Shown here piece after piece: positions 9,283 through 19,149 of a DNA stretch of 64,000 nucleotides. The stretch lies in NCBI GenBank assembly GCA_041389885.1, contig JAWKRB010000039.1:5009-69008 (forward strand), given 5' to 3'. This stretch comes from JAWKRB01 sp041389885 (GTDB lineage: Bacteria; Myxococcota_A; Polyangia; Polyangiales; Ga0077539). The stretch's first letter is position 1, and every line of letters begins with the position of its first letter. Both the position numbers and the translations under genes were made by a program. The notes under the pieces were generated by a model. The model was given only the letters and a program-made list of their open reading frames with translations. It made no database searches and was not told the DNA's origin.

Positions 9283-10245
9283 GTGATGTACCGCGCGCCA
9301 CCCCCCGCCGACGCGCCGAGGCCCCCGGAGACGCGGGCGCGCGCCGAGGGGCTCTGGGCGGCCTACGGCGACGCGGTGGTGCTCCGCGACGTGAGCCTCT
9401 CCCTCGAGGCGGGGAGGATCTACGGGCTGGTGGGCCCCAACGGCGCGGGAAAGTCCACCCTCATGCGCTGCCTCGCGGGGCTGCACCCGCCGCTGCGGGG
9501 CGAGGCGCGGGTCGAGGGCGGGCGCGTGGCGCTCATGCCCGACACGCCGCCGGTGTGGGAGCGGCTGAGCGTGCGCGAGCAGCTGCTCTTCGCCGCGCGC
9601 ATCGACCGGGGCGCGCGCGGCGACCTCGAGGCCGACGCCGACGCGTGGCTCGCGCGGGTGGGCCTCGCGGGGCACCGGGATCACCCCGTGCGCGCCCTCT
9701 CGCTGGGCCAGCGGCAGCGCCTCGGGCTCGCGCAGGTGATGCTCCAGGGGGCGCCCTTCGTGATGCTCGACGAGCCCGCCAACGGCATGGACCCCGACGC
9801 CCGCGCGATGCTCGCCGAGGTGCTCCGCGAGGCCGCCGCGCGCGGGGTCGCGGTGCTGGTGAGCAGCCACGTGCTCAGCGAGCTCGACACGCTCTGCGAC
9901 GCCTTCGTGGTCCTCGCGCGGGGGAGGGTGGCGGCGAGCGGCACCGCGCGCGAGCTCCACGGCGCCGAGGCGGGCACAGTGACCGTCGCGGTGCGGCTGC
10001 TCGAAGCCGCCGAGGGCCTCCGCGCGACGCTCGCCGAGGCCGCGGGCGCGTCGCCCAGCGCGAGCCTCTCGCAGCTGGACGGGAACGTCGCGCGCGTTCA
10101 GGTTTCAGACGATCCAGCGGCGCAGGCCGCGTTGCTTCGGGCCATGATCGAGGCCGGGCTGCCGGTGGTGTCGTTCTCCGCCGAGCGCCCGCACATCGCC
10201 TCGCTGTATGGCCACCTCTCGCGCCGTGACACGGAGTCGACATGA
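9283..10245 (+). CDS. ABC transporter ATP-binding protein
   Basis: 320 residues. Walker A is GPNGAGKST at residues 51-59, the signature is LSLGQ at 139-143, Walker B ends MLDEP with Asp163 and Glu164, and the switch histidine lies in SSHVLSELD. The domain is the size and type of CcmA/multidrug or antibiotic exporters, with a C-terminal extension of about 90 residues of the sort that regulates or docks to the permease. GTG 9283 is followed directly by ATG 9286, and either could be the start. The stop overlaps the permease gene by four bases (ATGA), so the two subunits are co-translated. The cargo is unknown. Confidence 0.9.
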   Translation: MMYRAPPPADAPRPPETRARAEGLWAAYGDAVVLRDVSLSLEAGRIYGLVGPNGAGKSTLMRCLAGLHPPLRGEARVEGGRVALMPDTPPVWERLSVREQLLFAARIDRGARGDLEADADAWLARVGLAGHRDHPVRALSLGQRQRLGLAQVMLQGAPFVMLDEPANGMDPDARAMLAEVLREAAARGVAVLVSSHVLSELDTLCDAFVVLARGRVAASGTARELHGAEAGTVTVAVRLLEAAEGLRATLAEAAGASPSASLSQLDGNVARVQVSDDPAAQAALLRAMIEAGLPVVSFSAERPHIASLYGHLSRRDTEST

Positions 10246-11573
10246 CCACACCCCAGACCGACCGCTTCGATGGCTCGCACTTCCCCGTCCTCGCGGCCCT
10301 CGCGACGCACTCCGCGCGGCCGAGCGCGATGTGGAAATTGGGTCTCGGCGCGGGCCTCGTGGGCGCCCTGGGCTGGGTCTCGGTCGCCGCGCGGTACCGC
10401 TTCGGCATCGCGCTCGCCCTCGAGGGCACCGTCGCGCTGCTGGTCTCCCTCGTCGCGCCGATGCTCGCGGCGCAGCAGCTCTTCGCCGATCGGCAGTCTG
10501 GCGCCCTTGACCAGCAGCGCCTCGCGGGGCGCACGCCGCGGGAGGTGCTCGCGGCGTACACGCTCGGGCCGTCGTGGGCGGTGTACGCGCTGCTCGGGCT
10601 GACCACGGTGGCCACGGTCGCGTGCGCGGGCGAGCGGGAGCTCCCGCAGGCGCTGGGCGTCGCCCTCGCGAGCGTCACCGCGGGCCTCGCGTGGACCGTC
10701 GGCGCCGTGGCCCTCGCCCTGGGCATGAACCGCTCGCTCCCGCTGAACCAGGCCGGGGGCCTCGGGATCCTCGGTCCCCTGATGCGCCTGCCGCTCTACG
10801 GCCTGGTGCTCGGCGTCACCCGCGACCGGGGCTGGCCCGGCCTCCTCGGCTTCGAGCTCCTCGCGCTGGCGCTCTCGGCGCGCTTCGCCCTGCGCCGCAT
10901 CGCGCGCGAAGAAGACTCCCTCGACCGCTCCCTCGCGCCGCACCTCGCGCTCGTGGCCTCGGCGGCGGTCGCCACCGCCCTCGGCGCGGCGGCCGCGCGG
11001 CGCGACCTCGCGTTCACCACCGTCGTCGCCGCGGCGCTGCCGCTCTTCGCGCTGTGGGCGACCTCGCCCTCCCGCGGCGCGACCTTCCGCGCCTGGGTGC
11101 GCGACGGCGCGGCGACCGAGCGCCGGGTGCTCGGGTGGTCCGCGCTGGGCGCCGGGCTCGCGGGGGCCTCGGTGCTGGCCGCGCGGCTGCTCGCGAGCGC
11201 GTCGCTGAGCCCCGCCGACGTCGCTGCGGCGCTCTTCGCATCGGCGCTCTTCGCGTCGCTCTCGGCGGTCGGTGACCTGCGCGGATCCCCTGCGCCGCAG
11301 CGGCTTGTGAACTACACCCTCGTCGGGGTGCTCGCGCTCCCGTCGGCCTCGTGGATCGCGTCGCGCATCGCCACCGACGCGTCGACGCAGCCCTACGCGT
11401 CCCTCACGCGCGTCGCGGGCGCGCCCTTCGCGGGCTTCGAGGGACCTCTGGGCTTCGCGGCGCGCGCGGCCCTCTGCGCGGTGATCCTCGCGGGGGCCCT
11501 CGCGGTGAGCGCCCGCGCCCTGCGCGGCGCGAGGCTCGCGGCCGAGTCCCGCGTCCCTCCGCGCGTGGGGTGA
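10242..11573 (+). CDS. ABC transporter membrane subunit (ABC-2-like)
   Basis: 443 residues with about ten to twelve hydrophobic segments and no nucleotide-binding motif. Its coupling to the ATPase gene by an ATGA overlap and its membrane pattern make it the permease partner. An early motif, LFADRQSGALDQQRLAGRTPREVL, sits in the first cytoplasmic loop, as in ABC-2 permeases, where the equivalent E/R-rich coupling helix contacts the ATPase. Residues 290-443 add further hydrophobic segments, so it is larger than a minimal six-helix ABC-2 subunit and may be two half-permeases fused. It ends 40 bp before a convergent gene; no clear terminator hairpin with a T run is visible there. Confidence 0.75.
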   Translation: MTTPQTDRFDGSHFPVLAALATHSARPSAMWKLGLGAGLVGALGWVSVAARYRFGIALALEGTVALLVSLVAPMLAAQQLFADRQSGALDQQRLAGRTPREVLAAYTLGPSWAVYALLGLTTVATVACAGERELPQALGVALASVTAGLAWTVGAVALALGMNRSLPLNQAGGLGILGPLMRLPLYGLVLGVTRDRGWPGLLGFELLALALSARFALRRIAREEDSLDRSLAPHLALVASAAVATALGAAAARRDLAFTTVVAAALPLFALWATSPSRGATFRAWVRDGAATERRVLGWSALGAGLAGASVLAARLLASASLSPADVAAALFASALFASLSAVGDLRGSPAPQRLVNYTLVGVLALPSASWIASRIATDASTQPYASLTRVAGAPFAGFEGPLGFAARAALCAVILAGALAVSARALRGARLAAESRVPPRVG

Positions 11574-11613
11574 CGAGGGTCGCGCCGTCGGGCTCGCGGC
11601 AGCCTCGGCGCCC

Positions 11614-13102
11614 TCAGGGCCCCGGCGCGGGGGCCGCCTCGGGGCGGCGGACGAAGAGCAGCCAGTGCAGCCCGGGCTCCACCTCGAGGTCGCGCACCTC
11701 GTAGGGGGCGCGTCCCGCGCGCATGGCCTCCCAGAGGTCGCGGTCGGCGTAGAACCCTGGGCGCGACTCGTCGAGGGTGCGCCAGGGGCGGTCGCGCCAG
11801 AGGCTGGTCACGATGACGTCGGGGCGCTGCGCGAGGACCCACGGGGTGTTGAAGCGCTCGTGGCCGATCCAGTGGCGCCGAAACGCCGACTCGGGGACGC
11901 GCTGACCGTCGCGGGCGATGGCGGGCTCGGTGAGCCCCACGAGGTCGATCACCCGCGCGTGGGAGTAGTACCCGATGGCGCCGATGGGCACCGTCGCGAG
12001 GGTCGCGCCGGGGTAGCGCTGGCGCAGCGCGCGCCCCACGAGGATCCAGCGGTGCACGTTGGGAAAGCCGTGCTGCGCGCCGACGCGGTGCGACGCCGAG
12101 CGCCAGAGGGTGAGCGCCACGAGCGCGGCGCCGAGGCCCGCGACGAGCGCGCGGCGCTGCGCGAGGCGGTCGAAGAGCCCCGCCACCCCGACCAGGATCA
12201 TCGCGGGCACCAGCGGCGCCGCGAGGCGTCCGTAGTGGAAGTGGTCGCCCCCCGAGCGCAAGAAGAAGCCGAACCACAGCAGCGCGATGGCGAGCACGTA
12301 GCGCCCGCCCTCGCGGGTGACGGGCGAGAGCAGCGCCGCCGGCGCGAGGAGGCACAGCGGCTCGGCGGCGATCACCTCGCCGAGGTAGCGCGCGCCCGCG
12401 AGGGCGTGGGCGAGGTCGCCTCCGGATTTCGCGTGGTAGGTGTTGGGCACGAGGTCGCCGAAGAGCGCGAGGCGCGCGAGGGCGAAGGCCGCGAGCGCCG
12501 CGATGGGGGGGCCGAGCCGCCGCGCGCCGCGCATCGAGGGGAGCAGCGGGAGCAGCACCACCGCCAGCGTCGCCTCGGGGCGCGCGAGGCTCGCGAGCAC
12601 GCTGAGGGCGCCCAGGCCAGGGTGCCCTGGGGTGAGCGCGCTGCAGGCGGTGACGGTGAGCAGGGCCATGGCCACGGCGGTCTCGAGGCCGGTGACGGCG
12701 TTGAGCTGAAACCAGTCGTCGAGGCAGAGCGACGTGAGCACGGCGACGGCGGCGAGGGCGGCGGCGCGCCCGCGCACGAGGGAGGCCGCGCGGACGGCGG
12801 CGGCGCCGAGGCCCACGGTCACGCCCAGGGCGCCGAGGACCGTGGCGGCGACGAAGTACCGCGACCCCGCGACGGAGGCCGCGAGGATGAGCAGAAAGTA
12901 CAGCGGGCTGGTGACCCCCTCGACGCGGGGGCCGCCGGGGTTGAAGCAGTAGAAGCAGCCCTCGCGGGCGACGCGGGCGTAGCGAAAATAGATGAACGCG
13001 TCGTCGTAGAGCGAGCCCACGCTGCAGCGCGAAGCGCGCCGTCGCGGCGGCGACGAGGAGCGCGGCGGCGGCCTGGAGCGCGCGGGTCTGCGTGGGAGAC
13101 AT
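11614..13102 (-). pseudogene. GT-C-like polytopic membrane protein, interrupted by one frameshift near 13016-13018
   Basis: The true N-terminus reads from ATG 13102 as [20 protein letters not shown] and a first membrane helix ending RFALQR. The frame then becomes nonsense, while the neighbouring frame picks up at once with [17 protein letters not shown] and runs intact to the stop at 11614. The switch falls on a run of three C on the plus strand (13016-13018), and dropping one base restores a single reading frame of about 495 residues. YDDAFIYFRYAR followed by a stretch with NPGGPRVEGVTSPLY is the first periplasmic loop of GT-C glycosyltransferase-like proteins, with the Asp pair at the catalytic site. 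About ten membrane helices follow. It could be a sequencing error or a recent lesion. Confidence 0.7.
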
Positions 13103-13253
13103 GGCGCGCAGGTGAATACCACGGGCCGCGCGGCGCTCGCCCGCGAGGCCGCGGCGCGTGTCCGGGCGCGGTGGGGTCTTGCAAGGGGGACGGCGGGTGT
13201 TCTACGTCAATGCCGCCGCGCTCTACGACGCGCGGAGGAGGAGACGCACCCCA

Positions 13254-13679
13254 ATGCCCAAGCTCGCTGGCACCCGCACTCACGAGAACCTCAAGCACGC
13301 CTTCGCAGGCGAGTCCCAGGCCAACCGACGGTACGAGTATTTCGCGAAGAACGCCGACGTCGAGGGCTACCCCGACGTCGCCGGGCTCTTTCGCGACACC
13401 GCGGCGGGCGAGACCGGCCACGCGCACGGCCACCTCGACTACCTGAAGCAGGTGGGCGACCCCGCCACCGGGCTCCCCATCGGCAACACCGAGCGCAACC
13501 TCGCGAGCGCGGTGCACGGCGAGACCGAGGAGTACCAGAGCATGTACCCCGGCTTCGCGAAGTCCGCGCGCGAAGAGGGCTTCGACGACATCGCCGAGTG
13601 GTTCGAGACCCTCGCGAAGGCCGAGAAGTCGCACGCCGGCCGCTTCGAGAAGGCCCTCAAGGCCCTGCAGGGCGCCTGA
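13254..13679 (+). CDS. Rubrerythrin-type diiron protein without rubredoxin domain
   Basis: 141 residues, all one four-helix ferritin-like domain. Diiron ligands are apparent: Glu20 in [15 protein letters not shown], Glu53 and His56 in [10 protein letters not shown], Glu90 in HGETEEY, and Glu124 with His127 in AEKSHAGRF. The C-terminal rubredoxin-like FeS4 domain of classic rubrerythrin is absent. These proteins reduce hydrogen peroxide or protect against oxygen stress. ATG 13254 follows a strong GGAGGAGG ribosome site at about 13234. It sits 82 bp upstream of an Fe-S oxidoreductase and a DUF3501 gene, a trio that recurs in proteobacteria and myxobacteria, so the three probably act in one redox or stress pathway. 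It is divergent from the GT-C-like gene. Confidence 0.92.
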   Translation: MPKLAGTRTHENLKHAFAGESQANRRYEYFAKNADVEGYPDVAGLFRDTAAGETGHAHGHLDYLKQVGDPATGLPIGNTERNLASAVHGETEEYQSMYPGFAKSAREEGFDDIAEWFETLAKAEKSHAGRFEKALKALQGA

Positions 13680-13761
13680 GCCCCTGAGCCCGACGCCGCG
13701 GGCGCGACGCGCGTCCGCCCGCGCGCATCCCACCTGTTCCATCGCCTGGAGCTGACCGCCC

Positions 13762-15231
13762 GTGGAGATCAAGCCCACGCCCGACAGGGCGCCCGCCTTC
13801 GACCCGCAGTCCCCGCGCTTCTGGGACCCTGACGACCTCGACGCCGAGCTCCGCCGGGTCTTCGAGATCTGCCACGGCTGCCGCATGTGCGTGGGCTACT
13901 GCCCGACCTTTCCCTTCGTGTTCGACCGCATCGACGAGAACCACGAGCGGCACGGTCGCCTGCACTCGGCGCTCACCCTCGACGCGCAAGACTTCGTGCG
14001 CGCCACCGACCTCTGCTTTCAGTGCAAGCTCTGCTACGTGAAGTGTCCGTACACGCCCGACGACCCCGAGTCGACGTGGCTGGTCGACCTCCCGCGGCTG
14101 CTCTGGCGCGAGAAGGTCGTGCGCACCCGCCGCGAGGGCGGGGTGAATTTGCAGGAGTCGCTCCTCGGGGAGCCCGGGCTCCTCGGCGCGCTCAACAGCG
14201 GCCCCCTCGCCCCCGTGGTGAACTTCGTGAGCGCCAACCGCCTGGCGCGCAAGGCGATGGACCGCGTCGCGGGGATCTCCTCGGAGTTCCCCCTGCCCGA
14301 GTACGCGAGCGAGACCTTCCCGCGGTGGCTCGCGAAGCGCACGCCCGGCCCGCGCGCGGGCGAGCGCGGCGCCGTCGCCCTCTTCGCCACCTGCCTCGTC
14401 GACTACAACCGCCCGGGCATCGGCCAGGCGGCGGTGAAGGTCCTCGAGCACGCGGGCTTCGCGGTGGAGCGCCCCGAGCAGCAGTGCTGCGGCATGCCCA
14501 ACATGGACACGGGCGACCTCCAGGCCGCCACCGACAAGGCCCGCTTCAACGTCGCGGCGATGGTCGCGCACGCCCGCGCGGGCCGGGCCATCGTGGTGCC
14601 GGGCCCCTCGTGCTCGATGCAGATCCGCAAGGAGTACCCCGAGCTCCTCGACAGCGAGGACGCGCGGCTGGTCGCGGCGCACACCTTCGACCTCATGGAG
14701 TTCCTCTGGAAGCAGTGGCGCGAGGGCGCGCTGCCCAAGAAGTTCGAGCGCTCACTGGGCTCGGTCGCGTACCACGCGCCGTGTCACCTCCGGGCGCAGC
14801 GGGTGGGCTTCCCCGCGCGCTCGCTGCTCGAGCGGGTGAGCGACACCGAGGTCACCACGATCGAGCAGTGCAGCGCGGTCGACGGCACCTGGGGGATGAA
14901 GGCCGAGTTCTACGAGCTCGGGGTGAAGTACGCGCGCAGGCTCACGCGGGGCGTCGAAGACGCCGAGGCCGCGCACGTCGCCAGCGACTGCCCCCTGGCC
15001 TCGCAGCGCATCTCGCGCGAGAACCGCGCGCGTCTGCACCGATCGAGCTCGCATATGCCTACGCCTACGGGTCGCCGACGCGCCCGGAGGAATTCAGGTC
15101 CCCACCCCGGAGCGAACGCGATGCGCAAGGTGACCTCCGAGAGCCTCGACCTGCGCCTATGGAGGCCGCCCGGCCTGGCGATGCGCGCGCGGAGACTATC
15201 GCGCGCACAGTGCCGGTGCCCTCGGCCCTGA
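13762..15231 (+). CDS. GlpC/heterodisulfide-reductase-type Fe-S oxidoreductase, C-terminus disrupted after about 15040
   Basis: Two [4Fe-4S] ferredoxin motifs lie at Cys37/40/43/47 ([12 protein letters not shown]) and Cys85/88/91/95 ([12 protein letters not shown]), followed by two cysteine-rich CCG-type domains (QQCCGMPN near residue 243, APCHLRAQ near 340) and a conserved ASDCPLAS near 415. This is the layout of GlpC and related electron-transfer subunits of glycolate, glycerol-3-phosphate or lactate dehydrogenases. GTG 13762 follows a TGGAG site. The family normally ends with a His-Pro-Ile-type tail; here that tail ([11 protein letters not shown]) appears in the neighbouring frame just after codon 427, so one base is missing near 15050 and the last 60 codons of the listed frame are spurious. 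Partner genes are the upstream rubrerythrin and downstream DUF3501. Confidence 0.85.
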   Translation: MEIKPTPDRAPAFDPQSPRFWDPDDLDAELRRVFEICHGCRMCVGYCPTFPFVFDRIDENHERHGRLHSALTLDAQDFVRATDLCFQCKLCYVKCPYTPDDPESTWLVDLPRLLWREKVVRTRREGGVNLQESLLGEPGLLGALNSGPLAPVVNFVSANRLARKAMDRVAGISSEFPLPEYASETFPRWLAKRTPGPRAGERGAVALFATCLVDYNRPGIGQAAVKVLEHAGFAVERPEQQCCGMPNMDTGDLQAATDKARFNVAAMVAHARAGRAIVVPGPSCSMQIRKEYPELLDSEDARLVAAHTFDLMEFLWKQWREGALPKKFERSLGSVAYHAPCHLRAQRVGFPARSLLERVSDTEVTTIEQCSAVDGTWGMKAEFYELGVKYARRLTRGVEDAEAAHVASDCPLASQRISRENRARLHRSSSHMPTPTGRRRARRNSGPHPGANAMRKVTSESLDLRLWRPPGLAMRARRLSRAQCRCPRP

Positions 15232-15700
15232 GGATGTCGCTGGCTCCTCGAGGACCACGCCACCGCGTTGGGCCCGGTGGTGCAGGAGATGCTCCGGCGC
15301 CGAGCGCATCACCGACCCTGCGGCGGTGCAGGCCGAGGTCGACACGTGGCAACGACCTCATCGCCCTCGACGGCGCGCTCCTCGCGACGCCAGCGATGAT
15401 CGAGGTCGAAGACCCGGCGGCGCGCAAGCGACATGCGCCGCGCCGACCTCGACGGCATCGACGACGCCCTCGCGCTGAGCTTCGGCGACCTCCGCGTGCT
15501 CATGGCCTTCGACCCACGGGCGCGGCCAGGGCGCACCGCGGTGGTGCGCTACGTGAGCCGCGCTCCTCGCCGACGGGCGCGCGCGGCTCGATGTCGCGCA
15601 GCCTGCGCGCCTTCGCGTCGTCGCACCCGCGCTACGGCTACTCGGTGGCGCTCGAAGAGATCTGCCGCGCGCCTCGCCGCGGACCTTCGAGCGCGTTCGC
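15121..15700 (+). pseudogene. DUF3501 gene broken by several frameshifts
   Basis: No single frame spans this stretch, but pieces of a DUF3501 protein follow one another across the three forward frames: MRKVTSESL at 15121, then AETIA, then AERITDP with a following DTWQRPHR/NDLIALDGALLA change of frame, then MIEVEDPAARKR, then DLDGIDDALALSFGDLRV, a VVRYVS motif and finally HPRYGYSVALEE. Order and spacing agree with an intact protein of about 190 residues, so at least five small indels separate it from an open frame. DUF3501 genes commonly follow a rubrerythrin and a GlpC-like gene, as here. Residues between the breaks look well preserved, which argues against long neutral decay. Confidence 0.65.
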
Positions 15701-15740
15701 CGACGCCGCCCGCGCCTCCGCGGCGCTACGCTCCGCTGCG

Positions 15741-16665
15741 ATGGAACCGCCGCCTTCCGCATCTCCTCTGCGCTCGTGGCTCCGGGGTCGTCGTCGCCTG
15801 GCGCGTACGCGCCGGCAAGGGCCAGCGCCTCCCGCCGTCGATCTTCGCCTCACATCGCTCCTCCGAGTCGCACGCCGAGATCGTCGACGGGCGCGTACCG
15901 CACGATGGGCGCCAACCCCCGCACGCCACGCAGCACGCGGCAGGAGGTCATCACCTACGCACGTGTTCGCGGGGGTGCTGGCCTTTGGGTGGCATTCCGT
16001 CGCGGTCGACATGCTCACCCGCGCGGATGAAGAGAGCGACGCGGCGCGCCCGACGTGAGCATCTTTCCGAGCGCGTGCCCGACGCCACCACGGGCGGGCG
16101 GCAGGATCGAAGCAGAGATCGCCTTCTGAGGTGCTCGACACCGAGCGCCTCGCGCAACGCTAAATGACAAGGTCGAGAAGTTCGCGAAGCGCGGGGTCCG
16201 TCGGCTCTTCGCCGTGCGCGCGCCGACGGCACTGATGAGTGCACCACCCCATCACGACTGGATCAGGAGCTCGACGCGGGCGCCGAGATCACCGACCGTT
16301 GCTTCGCGTGCCGGTCCCCGTCGCGGCGCTGGTCGACCGGGTGCCTTCGCGCATGACACCATCGCGGAAACCCTGCTCGCGTCGCGCAACCGTGCGGGGC
16401 TGAACACGCGCTCGCAGACCGCGAAGCCTGCGGAGAGGCCCGCGGAGAGGCCTTCGCGGAGAGGCCCGCGGAGAGGCCCGCGGAGGCAGCTGGCGCGAGC
16501 CTCGCGGGGCGGTGCTGCGGTGCTGGCGCGAAGGCGGCGTGGCCGTCGACGACTTCGAGTCCGGCCGCGCGTGGCGCTCGACTGCGACGACCGCGCGGCG
16601 CTTGAGGCGCGGCTCGATCGCGCTGGCGATCACTGGCGACCGCCGCGGGCGACGTGTTCGGTTGA
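15741..16665 (+). pseudogene. Uma2 / DUF820-type putative endonuclease gene broken by multiple frameshifts
   Basis: Segments in shifting frames reconstruct a Uma2-family protein: HAEIVDGRV with an R-T-M-A-P-T-type continuation, EVITYA, FAGVLAFGWHSVAVDMLTR, a DVSIFPS segment after the acidic ADEES, VLDTERLAQ, NDKVEKFAKRGVRRLFAV, EITDRCFA, HDTIAETLLASRNR, then a repeat-rich linker and a C-terminal RVALDCDDRAALEARLDRA ending GDVFG and a TGA at 16663-16665. These match the PD-(D/E)XK-like core (DVS, then V-E/D-V-L) and the coiled tail seen in Uma2 proteins of polyangial bacteria. About eight indels are needed to restore the frame. The role of Uma2 proteins is not firmly established; they are expanded in cyanobacteria and myxobacteria. 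Confidence 0.6.
16430..16486 (+). repeat. 12-bp repeat inside the Uma2-type gene
   Basis: About five imperfect copies of a 12-base unit, gcggagaggccc, one of them with a three-base interruption. In the frame of the original protein this would encode an Ala/Glu/Arg/Gly linker repeat, as found between core and tail in related proteins. Slippage here could explain length differences among homologues. Confidence 0.65.
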
Positions 16666-16721
16666 GCGCGGACCTCGGCGCGACGCTTGGCAAACGCGCA
16701 CCTCAACCAGCGGTGCGCGCC

Positions 16722-18195
16722 GTGACCCTTCGCCGGACAACCGCTACGCGCGCCTCCCCGACCGTTTCTTCGCCTCGCGTCTCACCCACGCCCGTGTCGG
16801 CGCCTCAGTGGCTCGCGGTGAACCTCCCCCTCGCCGCGGAGCCCGGGCTCGACGCCGACGCGATGCGCCCCCGAGATGCTCGCGGTTCTTCGCGGGTAAC
16901 CGCGTCCCTGGAGGGCGCCGAGCCCATCGCGTTGGCCTACGCGGGGCACCAGTTCGGCGGCTTCGTGCCCAGGCTGGGAGACGGCTGCGCGATCCTCCTG
17001 GGGCGAGGCGATCGACGCCTCGGGCGCGCGGCGCGACGGTAGTGCGCAGCTCAAGGGCGCGGGCCTGACGCCCCACGCCACTCCCGCGGCGGAGACTGAC
17101 GCGCGGCGCTCGGTCCCGTGCTGCGAGAGTTTCTCGTGAGCGAGGCGATGCACGCGCTCGGCGTGCTCATCACCTTCGCGCCTCGCGTGGTAGACGCTCA
17201 CGGGCGCGAGCCTGTGTACCGCGAGTCTCCGCTCCCTGGCGCGGTGCCCACCCGCGTCGCGTCGAGCCACCTTCGCGTGGGGACCTTACTTCGCCGCGCG
17301 CACCGCGAGGCCCTCTTGAGATCCTCGTCGGCGTCGCCTCGCGCAGCATCACCTTCGAGCGGCGCTGGAGCGACCCGGCGCCCGCCCTCGCGTTCTCGGA
17401 CGCGGTGATCACCGCGCAGGCGTCGCTCGTCGCGCGCTGGGTCTCGCTGGGCTTCGTGCACGGGGTGATGAACACCGACAACTGCGCGGTCTCGGGCGAG
17501 ACCCTCGACTACGGCCCTGCGCTTTCGTCGACGGCTACGACCGCGCGCGGCGCAGCCAGCTCCATCGACCGCCAGGCGCTTACGCCCTCTCGAACCAGCC
17601 CTGCATGGCGCAGGAACCTTCGCGCGCCTCGCCGAGGCGCTGCTCCCGCCGCCGGGCGCCGACGAGTCCGCGGTGGTGGCTGACCTCGAGGCGCGCATCG
17701 CCGGTTCTCAACCCGGCGCTACGAGGGCTTCTACGCCGCCGCGATGCGCGCGAGTCAGCCCTCCTCGAGGCCCGCGAGGGCGACCAGCTCGCGAGGGCGC
17801 TCCTCGGGCTCATGGCCGAGGCCCGCGCCGACTACACCCTCACCTTCCGACGGATGGGCGATCTCGCTGCGGGACAAGGCGATCGGGTGAGCGAGAGCTT
17901 CGCCGGGGTCGACGGATTCGCCGACTGGCTCGCGGCCTGGCGGCGCCGCTGCGGCGACGAGGCGACGAGCGCTGAAGCGCGCGCGGCGGCGATGCGCGGG
18001 GCGAACCCGGCGTTCATCCCGCGCAACCACCTCGTCGAGGCGGCCCTCGAGGCGGCGACCGGGGGAGACCTCGCGCCCTTCGAGCGGCTGCGCGCGGCGC
18101 TGGAGCGGCCCTACGACGACCAGCCCGAGCGCGCCGACCTCGCGGAGCCGCCGGGCGACGAGCAGTGGCGCTACCGCACCTTCTGCGGCACCTGA
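16722..18195 (+). pseudogene. selO: SelO / YdiU (UPF0061) protein adenylyltransferase, 5' two thirds frameshifted
   Basis: SelO pseudokinase AMPylates proteins in redox stress. Conserved segments appear in order but in three frames: [60 protein letters not shown], a long [24 protein letters not shown] segment, [18 protein letters not shown] and SGETLDYGP. From about 17760 to the TGA at 18193-18195 a single clean frame covers the C-terminal third, including NPAFIPRNHLVEAAL and a terminal F-C-G-T; family members usually end near here, and many have a selenocysteine or Cys close to the end. The proposed start is GTG 16722. I count at least seven frame changes. The preserved catalytic-core motifs suggest recent or technical damage. 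Confidence 0.8.
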
Positions 18196-18214
18196 GCGCG
18201 ACCGCCCCGCGGGC

Positions 18215-18242
18215 TTGAAAGGGCTCGTGATGTCGGTACAAG
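18215..18242 (+). promoter_or_regulatory. Candidate sigma-70-like promoter for the MscS gene
   Basis: TTGAAA at 18215-18220 and TACAAG at 18237-18242 are separated by 16 bp, 35 bp before the MscS start codon. The -35 matches five of six consensus positions; the -10 is weak. This is the only clear AT-richer spot in the 81-bp gap after selO. Confidence 0.35.
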
Positions 18243-18276
18243 GGTCGGCCAGGGACCGCAGAACGGAGATGAACGA

Positions 18277-19149
18277 TTGAACGACACCGCTGAGCTGCTT
18301 CGTATGATCTTCTCCTTCGAGCTCTTCAAGCTCGGGGCGCGGCAGGTCACGGTGCAGATGCTCGTGCTGCTGCTGCTGCTGGTCACCGCGGTCATCATGG
18401 CCTCGGGGTGGTTCAAGCGGGTGCTGGTGCAGCGCGTCCTCGCGCGCACGGCGCTCGACCCTGGGGTGCGCGAGTCGATCGGAACGCTGGTCCGGTATGT
18501 GTTCGTGACGGTCGGGCTGCTCGTGGTGTTCCAGACCGTGGGCATCGACCTCTCGACGCTGACGGTCATCGCCGGCGCCCTCTCCGTGGGCATCGGCTTC
18601 GGGCTCCAGACGATCACCAACAACCTGATCTCGGGCCTGATCATCCTCTTTGAGCGGCCGATCAAGGTGGGCGACCGCATCCTGGTCGACGGCGTCGACG
18701 GCGACGTGGTGGAGATCTCCATCCGCGCGACCACGGTGCGCACGAGCGACAACATCGCGATCATCGTGCCCAACTCGCAGTTCATCTCGTCGACGGTGAC
18801 CAACTGGTCGCACACCGACCGGGTGGTGCGCTTTCGCATCCCGGTGGGGGTGAGCTACGACGCCGACGTCGACCGCGTGCGCGAGGTGCTCCTCGGGGTC
18901 GCCGCGGCGCACCCCGGCGTGCTCGCCGACCCCGCGCCCGGCGTGACCTTCGAGGCCTTCGGCGACAGCTCGCTGAACTTCGAGCTCGGGGTCTGGACCA
19001 CCGAGTACGTCGGTCGACCGCGGCTGTTTCGCAGCGAGATCAACTACGCGATCTGGCGCGCGTTCAAAGAGAACAACATCGAGATCCCCTTTCCGCAGCG
19101 CGACCTGCACGTGCGCGGCGGCACCCTCACGGTGCGGACCGAGGCGTGA
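18277..19149 (+). CDS. Small-conductance mechanosensitive channel (MscS family)
   Basis: 290 residues, close to the E. coli MscS length. Three membrane helices occupy residues 20-125. The third carries the Gly/Ala-packed pore sequence GALSVGIGFGLQTITNN, followed by ISGLIILFERPIKVGD, the family hallmark where the helix kinks into the beta domain. The cytoplasmic beta and alpha/beta domains follow, with VPNSQFISSTVTNWS. The channel opens under membrane tension to release solutes on hypo-osmotic shock. The start is TTG 18277, with GGAG about 9 nt upstream; the ATG at 18269 is out of frame and reaches a stop after three codons. The C-terminus overlaps the convergent LysR gene by 23 bp. Confidence 0.92.
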   Translation: MNDTAELLRMIFSFELFKLGARQVTVQMLVLLLLLVTAVIMASGWFKRVLVQRVLARTALDPGVRESIGTLVRYVFVTVGLLVVFQTVGIDLSTLTVIAGALSVGIGFGLQTITNNLISGLIILFERPIKVGDRILVDGVDGDVVEISIRATTVRTSDNIAIIVPNSQFISSTVTNWSHTDRVVRFRIPVGVSYDADVDRVREVLLGVAAAHPGVLADPAPGVTFEAFGDSSLNFELGVWTTEYVGRPRLFRSEINYAIWRAFKENNIEIPFPQRDLHVRGGTLTVRTEA

